Shown here piece after piece: positions 27,739-36,061 of a stretch of 64,000 bases of DNA (its first letter is position 1; the number at the start of each line of letters is the position of its first letter). Made by a program: the position numbers and the translations under genes. This DNA is from Lactococcus cremoris subsp. cremoris NBRC 100676 (GTDB lineage: Bacteria > Bacillota > Bacilli > Lactobacillales > Streptococcaceae): contig NZ_BCVK01000001.1 in the NCBI RefSeq assembly GCF_001591705.1, positions 40,364-104,363 on the forward strand, written 5' to 3'. Under the pieces are notes generated by a model, which was given only the letters and a program-made list of their open reading frames with translations, was not told the origin of the DNA and made no database searches.

Positions 27739-28802
27739 TATTTATTCTCCTCAAGAACTTTATCTGCTTTTTTTAAGGCCTCACTTAAAAAATAACCTGA
27801 ACGGATTTTTTTACCCATCTTTTGAACATTGATTACCATTTCATTATAATCTTGTTCTGAAATTTGTGAAAGCTTTTGGGGTAATTCTTCTAAATTATCT
27901 ACAACAAATCCGAGATTGTTTTCTACAATAAAAGAAGCTAATGCAGCTTGCTTCCACATTATCACTGGAAACCCTGCCGCTAAATAAAGGGATGCTTTAT
28001 GTGGATTATTATATTTTTGATATTGTCCACTAAGCCCTACACCACCTACAACACTGTCACCATCCCAGACCAGACCGTAAGAACCAGATAATTCTGTTAA
28101 GATCTGATTACTTGGATAACTTCCGTTATAATGGATAGATTGTAAATTTTGTAACTCATCACTTAAGCCAGGGCCATATAATTCTAACTTTATATCCGAA
28201 ACTTCAGCCAATTTAGTTAGATAAGCTGACTTTTCTTTTCTCAAATTCCCTGCTATAATAACTCGATTGCCAAATTCCCCCCCTTTTCCTAGTGGACCAT
28301 TGTGCAAATAATCGAATATTTCAAGATTTACTATTTTAGAAGCAGCAATATTTTTTTCAATTAGCCACTCCTTCATCTTGTAATTATGAGAAATTATACA
28401 GTCGGCCTCCGTAAGAACCTTCGTAGAAGCAGTTTGAGATAAAAGATTATTTTGAAGTTGATAATTTGGATCCCTTAATTCTTCTAAATCATGTATAAGT
28501 ATAATATTAAGTGATTTATTTTTTTTCTTAGTTTTATTAACCTTATTAATCACATAACTTTCTCCCAATTGATTAGGAGGGAAATTTTCTACAAAGGTTG
28601 ATTGTTTTAATGGTAAAACCTTACTATAACCACTTATTATAGTAAATATGGCATTTAAATATCGATTAGCAGATAATCTTTTCCCAGCTATCTTAATTTT
28701 CTTAAAACCATATTTATCAAATATTAGGTTTGCATCCTCCTTAGCTTTTGCACCCGCAGTATTATTTTCTTTATAATTAAATCCAATATAATATTTTTTC
28801 AT
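27738..28802 (-). CDS. Glycosyltransferase, Gtf3/galactofuranosyltransferase-like
   Basis: A 354-residue cytoplasmic GT-B enzyme. The segments LIHDLEELRD, IISHNYKMKEWL and the donor-site YNNPHKASLYLAAGFPVIMW match the Gtf3-like family, which includes the beta-galactofuranosyltransferases of capsule and SRR-glycan loci. It is immediately upstream of glf and translationally coupled to it (TAATG), so a galactofuranosyl donor is the natural guess; acceptor and linkage are unknown. The ATG at 28802 has AAAGGA six bases upstream; a TTG two codons earlier is less likely. Confidence 0.82.
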   Translation of the reverse strand: MKKYYIGFNYKENNTAGAKAKEDANLIFDKYGFKKIKIAGKRLSANRYLNAIFTIISGYSKVLPLKQSTFVENFPPNQLGESYVINKVNKTKKKNKSLNIILIHDLEELRDPNYQLQNNLLSQTASTKVLTEADCIISHNYKMKEWLIEKNIAASKIVNLEIFDYLHNGPLGKGGEFGNRVIIAGNLRKEKSAYLTKLAEVSDIKLELYGPGLSDELQNLQSIHYNGSYPSNQILTELSGSYGLVWDGDSVVGGVGLSGQYQKYNNPHKASLYLAAGFPVIMWKQAALASFIVENNLGFVVDNLEELPQKLSQISEQDYNEMVINVQKMGKKIRSGYFLSEALKKADKVLEENK

Positions 28803-28864
28803 ATTCAATCCTTTTGTTGTTCATCCATTTAATTTCTTTTATAAAGCATGAGGGATTTTCTCAT

Positions 28865-29866
28865 CTATAATTCATAAGAACTTTTTTCTGAAAATTTATC
28901 CGCTAATGCTTGATTTAGCTGTGTTTTTACTTTCTCAAAATTTTCAGTATTATCCGTATCATTAAAACATATAAGTTTAATATCAGATTCTAAGATCTTT
29001 TTATAGTCTACAGTATCATTTATTTCCTGATAAAGCCCAACTTTTTTGATATTGCATGGATAAAACCGTCCAGTAATTTTTAAATAGTCTTCCAACAGCA
29101 AAATTGAAATATCTTCGTGAGTTCTAAATTTATTCTGTGATGTTTTGTCAAAAGGTTCCGATACATACTCTCTTAACTCTCTAAAGGCCTCTTTTTTTAG
29201 AGGGCGAGCTAAGTGAGTAGGGTAAAATCCAATATGCCTTTTTAAAAGTGCTATCAAAGGTGAGAGATAGATGTTAAATAGTACCGCTTTTGCTCCATTT
29301 TTGATACTTAAGCTTTTTTTAGTAATAAATTTCTTATTGATTGGCAATTGATTTATAGTTAATGAATTGTTAAAAATAACACTATTAAAGGCATCAACTG
29401 GTAATACTGGAGTATACATATATTGATATAAAGGCAGATTATTTTTAAAAAAATCTGAGGGTTCTGTTTTAGAATTTAAAAATATATCATCATTAAAATA
29501 AACAAAATTTTCCGAAAGACCTGGAATTCTATCCAAATTTAGATCTAAAACGTTACTATTGAATGTTGGTAGATACTCTTTAGGAATATAGTCATCATGT
29601 TTTACAATGTTAATTTTAGGATTAGTCGTGTCTAGCCATTCTGGAACATGCCCCCAAGTTACTAAATGTATTTTGTTAACCCACGGAGCATATCGTTCTA
29701 TTGCTCGAAACCAATATTGAAAATTATCCATATTTCGATAACGTGCTTCACTGTTTCGTGAATCCAGATTTTCACCACTATATTTGGCTCTTTCTTCCTG
29801 CCATTTCTTATCTGTACTATCTAAATAAGTTACTACAAAATCAATTTTTTCTAAAGTTTTATTCAT
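28865..29866 (-). CDS. Stealth-family sugar-phosphate transferase
   Basis: A 333-residue cytoplasmic enzyme of the Stealth family, with conserved regions in order: CR1 IDFVVTYLDSTDKKWQEER, CR2 ARYRNMDNFQYWFRAIERYA followed by HLVTWGHVPEWL, CR3 LDRIPGLSENFVYFNDDIFL, and a C-terminal CR4 around FRTHEDISILLL. Family members transfer hexose-1-phosphate from a nucleotide sugar, making phosphodiester links in capsules. It therefore predicts a sugar-phosphate in this polysaccharide. The ATG at 29866 overlaps the end of the upstream GT4 gene by 8 bases and depends on coupling, as the ribosome site is weak. Confidence 0.9.
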   Translation of the reverse strand: MNKTLEKIDFVVTYLDSTDKKWQEERAKYSGENLDSRNSEARYRNMDNFQYWFRAIERYAPWVNKIHLVTWGHVPEWLDTTNPKINIVKHDDYIPKEYLPTFNSNVLDLNLDRIPGLSENFVYFNDDIFLNSKTEPSDFFKNNLPLYQYMYTPVLPVDAFNSVIFNNSLTINQLPINKKFITKKSLSIKNGAKAVLFNIYLSPLIALLKRHIGFYPTHLARPLKKEAFRELREYVSEPFDKTSQNKFRTHEDISILLLEDYLKITGRFYPCNIKKVGLYQEINDTVDYKKILESDIKLICFNDTDNTENFEKVKTQLNQALADKFSEKSSYEL

Positions 29867-31004
29867 TACCAGACTCTGTTCCAAGTATATGCTCCCATTC
29901 AATCGCAATTTTTTCTAATGAAAAATCTTTAGATCTCTCTTTAGATTTTTTACTCCAAAATTCTCTTTGGTTCTTATCTGAAATTAACTGCATCAATTTA
30001 TCTGAGATTTCTTTTATATTCCCATTTTCAGCAACAAGGCCATATTGTTCATTTTTAAGAATTTCATCACTTCCTGTTTGTGAGAATGCAATTATAGGAA
30101 GACCATAGTTCATTGCTTCTACCAATACTAAGCCAAAGCTTTCAAATCTTGATGTCATTAAAAAAATGGAGCTATTTAAATAATGATTTGTTAGTTCTTC
30201 TCCATTTTTCGGACCTACCCATAAAATTTTATTCGTAAGCCTATTTTTTTCAATCAATTTTTTAAATCTTTTGTTGTCCCTTCCGGAACCAGCTACTCTA
30301 ATTTCCCAGTCGTCAGGCAAAATTTTCGCTATCTCTATTAAATAGTCCAAGCCCTTATGCAAAATATCAATCCGTCCTACCCATGATATTATTTTTTTAT
30401 TCAAGTCCACAACTTTATTTGTATCATTTAATGTAAGTGGATTATGCAAAACTTGAACTTTTTCAAATCCGCGGTTTTCTAGAACATTTTTTTCCTCTTG
30501 AGTTAGTACAATCAACCGATCACACACCCTAAGACCATTTAAAAATTGATTTTTGCTTTTCGCAAGATGATAAGTTTCATAATGGTTGAGATCCAGATGC
30601 AGCCACCCTATTAATTTCATTTCAGGAAACATTTGCTTTAATTTTTCAGCATAAATAATCCATTGTTCAACTAATACAATTGTAGAATATTTATTTTCTC
30701 TCACATACTTTACTAGATTTTCAAAATGTTTATCATTGGGGCGTGTAATCATATCAACAGTTCTTCTTAAAATATACTTGTTGATTCCCGTCTGTATAAG
30801 TAATTTTTGAAAACGCCAATTATTCAAAGACTTTTCAGGAAAAATAACTTTTTTAAAAAGAGGATAGTAACTTTCTGTTTCTCTAAAAGAAAATAAATCG
30901 ATGTCGTGGTTTCTTCTGCTTAATTCATTTACAATTACACTTTGAACTCTAGCCACGCCACCAATTCTTAAATCTCCAATAGCAAATAATATCTTATTTT
31001 TCAT
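29859..31004 (-). CDS. Glycosyltransferase family 4 protein
   Basis: A 381-residue retaining GT-B enzyme. It starts with the glycine-rich IGDLRIGGVARVQSVIVNEL, has WVGRIDILHKGLDYLIEIA in the C-terminal Rossmann half, and the donor-site SRFESFGLVLVEAMNYGLP with the EX7E motif. It adds one sugar on the cytoplasmic face; identity of the sugar is unknown. It is separated by 117 AT-rich bases from the upstream GT2 gene, the widest gap within the variable half, and may mark a recombination border. Confidence 0.92.
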   Translation of the reverse strand: MKNKILFAIGDLRIGGVARVQSVIVNELSRRNHDIDLFSFRETESYYPLFKKVIFPEKSLNNWRFQKLLIQTGINKYILRRTVDMITRPNDKHFENLVKYVRENKYSTIVLVEQWIIYAEKLKQMFPEMKLIGWLHLDLNHYETYHLAKSKNQFLNGLRVCDRLIVLTQEEKNVLENRGFEKVQVLHNPLTLNDTNKVVDLNKKIISWVGRIDILHKGLDYLIEIAKILPDDWEIRVAGSGRDNKRFKKLIEKNRLTNKILWVGPKNGEELTNHYLNSSIFLMTSRFESFGLVLVEAMNYGLPIIAFSQTGSDEILKNEQYGLVAENGNIKEISDKLMQLISDKNQREFWSKKSKERSKDFSLEKIAIEWEHILGTESGNE

Positions 31005-31121
31005 AATTATCTTTCTTCATAGTGAGCCGTCAGTTAAATAATATTAGCTTACTGATTTTAGTCAAATTTTTCTACTTATTTTCAAGTCTAAATAGAATCG
31101 AAAAATTAAACCTTATAAATA

Positions 31122-32168
31122 CTATTTTTTCATCCTTTTAACAGTATTCAAAAGTCCGCGCTCTACAACTCGCCAAGTTTTATTTGTTTGAACAACATTA
31201 CGGAATTTAACTGCAGGATTTATGATTTTTCCACCAGTTCTAACCAGCAGTCTGCTCAATGATAAAATTTCAGGATCTTTATCGATTCCTTCAGCTCTTA
31301 AATAGTTTGTGAAATTTAAAGTTTCTTTTTTTCGAACGTCTTTTTCTGGAATTGATAAGTTAACAACATACTGAGCAAGAATGAGTTCTGAAAATCTTTG
31401 TTTCAGCACTTTTTTTACTGCTGGATTTGTTTCTTCTGGTAATTCTTTAATAAAACTCCACTCATGTTTTAGCATTGCTAAATGCATTGCACGATTTTTA
31501 ACCATATTTCCAATCGCCATGCTTTGTGTCCCAGAATTTACTCGATAAACATAGACTGGAAAATCCAAGTATACTTGCGTTTTCACAAAAGGCAGTGGGA
31601 AAGTGATATATTCAACGTCAACATAGAACATTTTTTCATCAATCTTAATCTCGTTATTTTTTAAGAGTTCTGTCTTATAAGTCACAGTGTGCATTGGTGG
31701 GATTTTAATTGACGCTATGATTTCTTCATATTCATTAATCTGATGACTCTTTATGTTCAACTCCATCATTAAAGTCTCATCTTTTGTTACTTCATCATGC
31801 TCAAAATATGGATTATTAATTAAATCTACATCTGTTTTTTTCAAGAAATCAACTAATTTTACAAGATTCTCTGTTTTTACCCAGTCATCTCCGTCTACTA
31901 CTTTAAAGTATTTACCTGTTGCTTCAAGAATCCCACGATTAATCGTGGAACCATGTCCACCATTCTCTTTTTCTATAACTCGAATTGTCTGCGGATATTT
32001 TTCATGCCATTTAGTTGCAACTTCAACCGTCTTATCCTTAGAGCCGTCACTTACAACAAGAATTTCAATGTCATCGACAATCGCATTGTCCAGCAAAAAA
32101 GGCATACATTCATCAATATATTTTTCAGTATTATAACTTGGCACTGTAATTGTCAATATTTTATTCAT
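31122..32168 (-). CDS. Glycosyltransferase family 2 protein
   Basis: A 348-residue inverting GT-A enzyme. The start ILTITVPSYNTEKYIDECMP, VSDGSKDKT, GGHGSTINRGI and the metal-binding DGDDW (DxD) are typical of GT2. The C-terminal 120 residues are basic and helical, likely touching the membrane. The ATG at 32168 lies inside the last 8 bases of the DUF2304 gene with an AAAGGA site. It is the first committed transferase after the GT2/DUF2304 pair, so it may elongate the chain that pair begins. Confidence 0.92.
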   Translation of the reverse strand: MNKILTITVPSYNTEKYIDECMPFLLDNAIVDDIEILVVSDGSKDKTVEVATKWHEKYPQTIRVIEKENGGHGSTINRGILEATGKYFKVVDGDDWVKTENLVKLVDFLKKTDVDLINNPYFEHDEVTKDETLMMELNIKSHQINEYEEIIASIKIPPMHTVTYKTELLKNNEIKIDEKMFYVDVEYITFPLPFVKTQVYLDFPVYVYRVNSGTQSMAIGNMVKNRAMHLAMLKHEWSFIKELPEETNPAVKKVLKQRFSELILAQYVVNLSIPEKDVRKKETLNFTNYLRAEGIDKDPEILSLSRLLVRTGGKIINPAVKFRNVVQTNKTWRVVERGLLNTVKRMKK

Positions 32169-32523
32169 GTTTTTCCTTTTTTTCTCCATCATCAATTTTC
32201 TTTTTCAACAAGGATAACTCTTGTACTAAATTTTTTATTTCTTTTTCAGCAGATATCAGAGAAATTTGATATTTCAAACAGATAAATAATAAAGCACCTA
32301 CCAAGAAATATAAAGCTAATGAGGTTAATGTTCCAATTCCCAACAGGTGTGCAATACTTGTACCCAAATCTGGAATAATCGAACCAATCAGCAATATAAG
32401 AGCTAAAATGAACCATTTTAACATATGTCTTATTTCTGCTCTATCTTTACGAACCAAACGAATCGTATAGATAAAGAAGAAAGCTGCCAAAATAATTGCT
32501 AAGATACGAAGTTGAATAGGCAT
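32161..32523 (-). CDS. wpsB: DUF2304 small membrane protein, partner of the adjacent GT2
   Basis: A 120-residue protein with about three hydrophobic helices (ILAIILAAFFFIYTI, WFILALILLIGSIIP, LALYFLVGALLFICL) and a charged coiled-coil tail. DUF2304 proteins are found next to dolichol-phosphate-mannose-synthase-like GT2 genes and are thought to anchor or activate them. It overlaps that GT2 gene by one base (TAATG). In lactococcal studies the equivalent pair is, from memory, called wpsA/wpsB and is thought to start the second polysaccharide chain. Confidence 0.8.
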   Translation of the reverse strand: MPIQLRILAIILAAFFFIYTIRLVRKDRAEIRHMLKWFILALILLIGSIIPDLGTSIAHLLGIGTLTSLALYFLVGALLFICLKYQISLISAEKEIKNLVQELSLLKKKIDDGEKKEKHE

Positions 32524-33260
32524 TACTTACTCTCCTTTCCTAATAACGAGCTCGCAATAATCGCTAAAGATACGCTTATCATATAACTTATTCCTTTTAC
32601 CATGTTAATACTTGAAACACCCGTTGTCCGTTCAAACATTTTTACCCCCACCTCTTTGACACGAATGTTCTTAGAGAATAAATGCATATAACTTTCAGGC
32701 TCTGGATATTGTCTTGGGTATCTATTAACAAATTGCTCTATCACTTTACGGTTACCTGCGCGATATCCACTGGTAACGTCTTTGATTTTAATTTTTGAAG
32801 ACATATAAATGAGTGAAGATAAAATTTTTATTCCCATTTGACGTGATTTTGAAGACTTAAATTCAGAATTACTTTCATCTAAAAATCTAGAACCAACGGT
32901 AAAATCAGCTTCATCCTTCAAAATAGGTTCAATCAAGTTTGGTAAAGAATGGATATCGTGTTGACCATCCCCGTCAAATTGAACTGCTATATCGTAAGCG
33001 TTTTGTAAGGCATACAGATAGCCTGTTTGAACAGCTCCACCGATACCAAGGTTTTGAATCAATTCAACGTGGTTAATGTTGTTTGCTTTCAAAATTTCTT
33101 CTTCGTTATCAGTAGAACCATCATTTATCACTACGTAGTCTAATTGATAAGGACAACTGGCTTGATAGTCCTCTACAATTTTTAAATTTTCTAATATTCC
33201 CTCACCTTCATTGTAAGCTGGGATAATTAGTAAAATTTTCATTTTTTTGTCATCGGACAC
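32523..33260 (-). CDS. wpsA: GT2 polyprenyl-phosphate sugar transferase (DPM1-like)
   Basis: A 245-residue enzyme of the dolichyl-phosphate-sugar synthase type: ILLIIPAYNEGEGILENL at the N-terminus, VVINDGSTDNEEE, and AVQFDGDGQHD with the DxD metal site, then VGSRFLDES. It would load a sugar onto undecaprenyl phosphate at the inner membrane face with its DUF2304 partner. The start is a GTG at 33260, 11 bases after GGAG; the ATG six codons later has no ribosome site. The symbol follows lactococcal usage from memory. Confidence 0.85.
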   Translation of the reverse strand: MSDDKKMKILLIIPAYNEGEGILENLKIVEDYQASCPYQLDYVVINDGSTDNEEEILKANNINHVELIQNLGIGGAVQTGYLYALQNAYDIAVQFDGDGQHDIHSLPNLIEPILKDEADFTVGSRFLDESNSEFKSSKSRQMGIKILSSLIYMSSKIKIKDVTSGYRAGNRKVIEQFVNRYPRQYPEPESYMHLFSKNIRVKEVGVKMFERTTGVSSINMVKGISYMISVSLAIIASSLLGKESK

Positions 33261-33341
33261 TGTTCCAAGTTCTCCTTATAAATAAACATTAATTTTGTAC
33301 TTCTTTATGTACATTTTTCTAATATAAATTTTACCACAAAT

Positions 33342-35108
33342 TTACTTATTTTTTTTACCTATTTTCAAACGGTAGGCGATAATTACTTTAATTTTCTTAA
33401 AAATCATTTTAACTAAGTCGCGCAACTTCGTTTGTGTTAGGTCAGTTTCGACGGAACGCAAGAGTCTATTTGCCGAAAAATTAGCAACAAATCCATTATT
33501 TGTTTGGATTTGAGAAATTCGGAAATCATATCCATTTGCCCATGAAGTATAAACAAGTAAACGCTCAAAAGCGTGTAAAATACTATTGTAGGGAAGAGGT
33601 TCTTCTGGGACCGCTGCTTCAATATCAACTTTTAGTAAGTTATTCAAAGCTTGTGGACGATACCAAATCATTGTTCCATAACTCATGACATAACTATCTT
33701 TTTGTTTCAAGTCTCTCGGATTTTCAAAGTTAATTTTCTTCCATATTTCTTCCATATCTGGCCAAATATCACGTTCAGTAATATAAGTTGGTCCGTAAAA
33801 ATGTTCGAAAAATGAGGGAACGTCCGCAATCATCAAGCCAAGTTTCGGATTTTTTTCAAATTCTTGAAAAATTGCTTGTGCTGGTTTCAGCAATGAATAT
33901 TCGATATCTCTTCGCCAAGATTCTCCTACAATCCAATCATTATCTTTAGATTTTTTGGTATGAAAATGTCCGCAAAGGTCATAATCTGCCATTAATTCTG
34001 AAATTTCCATCCACGGCAGAACATCTCGCCCTTTATTTCCAGTTACCAAAACTTTTTTGATTTGGTTTAGCGGATAAGACTTTATGATTTGTTCGTATTT
34101 ATCTTTTGTATCTGTTGTGATAAAAAGGTCATAATTTTGAACATATTTATCAAAATAATCAAGATATTCTGGGATTAAATCAAGGTAAAAAGCATGAAGG
34201 TGAATCGCAATTTTCAAGTTGCTTTTTTTGTTTGTTTCGGTAGTAAGTTTGAGTGTTTTTTCTTCCAACATGTACTCGCGGTCTGGATAATCAACCTCTG
34301 TCATGTGATTAACAATAAGTTCTATTGGATAAGTCGTTTCTTGTTTTAAGCGCTCAATTACTAAAGGAGTATAAATATTATCTGCACCATAACTAAAGGC
34401 TTTGATTTTTAGAAAAGGAATGTGACGTTTTAACAGTTCAGGTAACTTGAATACGGAAAAATCATGGACAAGCATACCTGCCCACTCTTCTTTACGTGTA
34501 TCAAAAATTACTCCTGATTTAAAGCCAGCATCTTCAAAATATTTCGTCATTGCTGTTTCATATTTTACAATGACTTCTACAACATCATCTAAAACTTCAA
34601 TATTTGTCCAAAAATCTTCAAAAGCTTTACTTTTTACAATGTTTTGTTTGTAATTAACAAAATAACTTTGAATATGATCTGGTAAAACAATTGCTTCACG
34701 GTCTTCCCATGGTTTTACTTTATGACTTCGGTTATTAGTAATTCCCCAGAAATCAACATTTGAATCTTTATTAAACTTAGAAAAAATTCCTTCAAAATCA
34801 TAAACTGGTCCAAAACAGGTATCATTCATGATTGTCACCGAATCATAGGATGCAAGTTTTTCAAATTCATAATGTTTCATCGCTTCTGACCAAGCAACAA
34901 AGTCATAGCCCTTATTTTCACGTTGCATAAAACCGTCAATGAGATTTTGCCCTGTCAGTGTAGCTAAGGCATTTTCATCCATTAAACTATTTGAAATGAA
35001 GAAAACTTCATCAAAATTTTGTCGTAAATGTTTCAATTGGTAAATAACGTGGTCACTCAACTCGTTATTTCGGTTAAAATGTACGTATAGTAATAATTTA
35101 TTGTTCAT
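33342..35108 (-). CDS. rgpF: Rhamnan synthesis protein RgpF (rhamnosyltransferase)
   Basis: A 588-residue cytoplasmic RgpF-family protein. The N-terminal half has the family blocks LLYVHFNRNNELSDHVIYQL, ENKGYDFVAWSEAM and IMNDTCFGPVYD. The second half has the repeated RgpF fold with AIHLHAFYLDLIPEYLDYF, TGNKGRDVLPW and HFHTKKSKDNDW. In streptococci RgpF extends the rhamnose polymer. Its start overlaps the end of the upstream GT2 gene by 11 bases. A promoter or break may lie in the 81-base gap downstream. Confidence 0.93.
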   Translation of the reverse strand: MNNKLLLYVHFNRNNELSDHVIYQLKHLRQNFDEVFFISNSLMDENALATLTGQNLIDGFMQRENKGYDFVAWSEAMKHYEFEKLASYDSVTIMNDTCFGPVYDFEGIFSKFNKDSNVDFWGITNNRSHKVKPWEDREAIVLPDHIQSYFVNYKQNIVKSKAFEDFWTNIEVLDDVVEVIVKYETAMTKYFEDAGFKSGVIFDTRKEEWAGMLVHDFSVFKLPELLKRHIPFLKIKAFSYGADNIYTPLVIERLKQETTYPIELIVNHMTEVDYPDREYMLEEKTLKLTTETNKKSNLKIAIHLHAFYLDLIPEYLDYFDKYVQNYDLFITTDTKDKYEQIIKSYPLNQIKKVLVTGNKGRDVLPWMEISELMADYDLCGHFHTKKSKDNDWIVGESWRRDIEYSLLKPAQAIFQEFEKNPKLGLMIADVPSFFEHFYGPTYITERDIWPDMEEIWKKINFENPRDLKQKDSYVMSYGTMIWYRPQALNNLLKVDIEAAVPEEPLPYNSILHAFERLLVYTSWANGYDFRISQIQTNNGFVANFSANRLLRSVETDLTQTKLRDLVKMIFKKIKVIIAYRLKIGKKNK

Positions 35109-36054
35109 TCTTCTTTCCTAAGGGGTGTATCACTTTGTTTATTAGCCGATATGCAAAAGAATTAGTAATTTCAGAAATCACTTTTTCTTGATTAGCAATA
35201 TGGGTATCTTTGTCAGCTATTGTTTTTTTCATCGCTTCTTCTTGTTCAAGATACTCTTGAGCTTTATCAGCAAGTTGTCTGTCTCTATCAATTTGTAAGT
35301 TTTGATAATTATCTACCCAAAGTAGTAAGTTGTTTTGGAGCGCTTCTATCAGTTCTGACGGAATTTTTTTACTGTACTTATTGGTAATATAAAAATACGA
35401 TTGATAATAGTTTTCCCAATTTCCTCTTTGACTCAAGGATTGTTCTAAAACGCGATAATTTAATTTTGTATTTGAAACAAAAATAGGTTTTGCTCCATTA
35501 TTAATGATTAATCCTAACCAAAAATCATAATCTTCAAGTGTTTTATTGTTTAAAGATTCATCAAATTTTATGTCAGCAATTTTTGAGGTCCTAACCAATG
35601 ACGAAGCATCAATCAGATTTCCCTCTAGTTGTTTTTTAAAGCTATATTCTAAATCTGGGCGAAGAAGGTCTTTTTGAGCATTAAAATCCCATAGCTGACA
35701 ATAGGCAATATCTGAATCTGTTGCTAACAGCTCTGTCAGTAACTTTTCAACATGGTCAGTATTAAGAAAATTATCACTATCAACAAAAAGTAAAAAATCG
35801 CCTGTGCTCTTACTTAAAGCATCATTTCGTACAAAAGCTAGACCTCTATTTTCTCCTGAAAAATAATGAGTTTCAGCAAATGGTGATTCTTCAAGCACTT
35901 TTGAAATTACTGCACCAGAATCATCTGTCGACCCATCATTAAAAACTAGAAGTTCAATGTTCTGATGAGTTTGCGCAAAAATACTACGTAAGCATTCTTC
36001 AATAAAGTTTTCGTGATTGTAGCACGTCACTGCGACTGATACTTTTTTGTCCAT
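35098..36054 (-). CDS. rgpE: Glycosyltransferase family 2, RgpE-like
   Basis: A 318-residue inverting GT-A enzyme: VSVAVTCYNHENFIEECLRS, VFNDGSTDDSG and FLLFVDSDNFLNTDH with the DxD motif. A C-terminal amphipathic coiled coil (LADKAQEYLEQEEAMKKTIA) probably touches the membrane. In streptococcal rhamnan loci RgpE adds the glucose side group; the same is inferred here from its place next to rgpF. It follows the DUF2142 membrane protein gene by 7 bases. Confidence 0.85.
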   Translation of the reverse strand: MDKKVSVAVTCYNHENFIEECLRSIFAQTHQNIELLVFNDGSTDDSGAVISKVLEESPFAETHYFSGENRGLAFVRNDALSKSTGDFLLFVDSDNFLNTDHVEKLLTELLATDSDIAYCQLWDFNAQKDLLRPDLEYSFKKQLEGNLIDASSLVRTSKIADIKFDESLNNKTLEDYDFWLGLIINNGAKPIFVSNTKLNYRVLEQSLSQRGNWENYYQSYFYITNKYSKKIPSELIEALQNNLLLWVDNYQNLQIDRDRQLADKAQEYLEQEEAMKKTIADKDTHIANQEKVISEITNSFAYRLINKVIHPLGKKNEQ

Positions 36055-36061
36055 AATTCAC

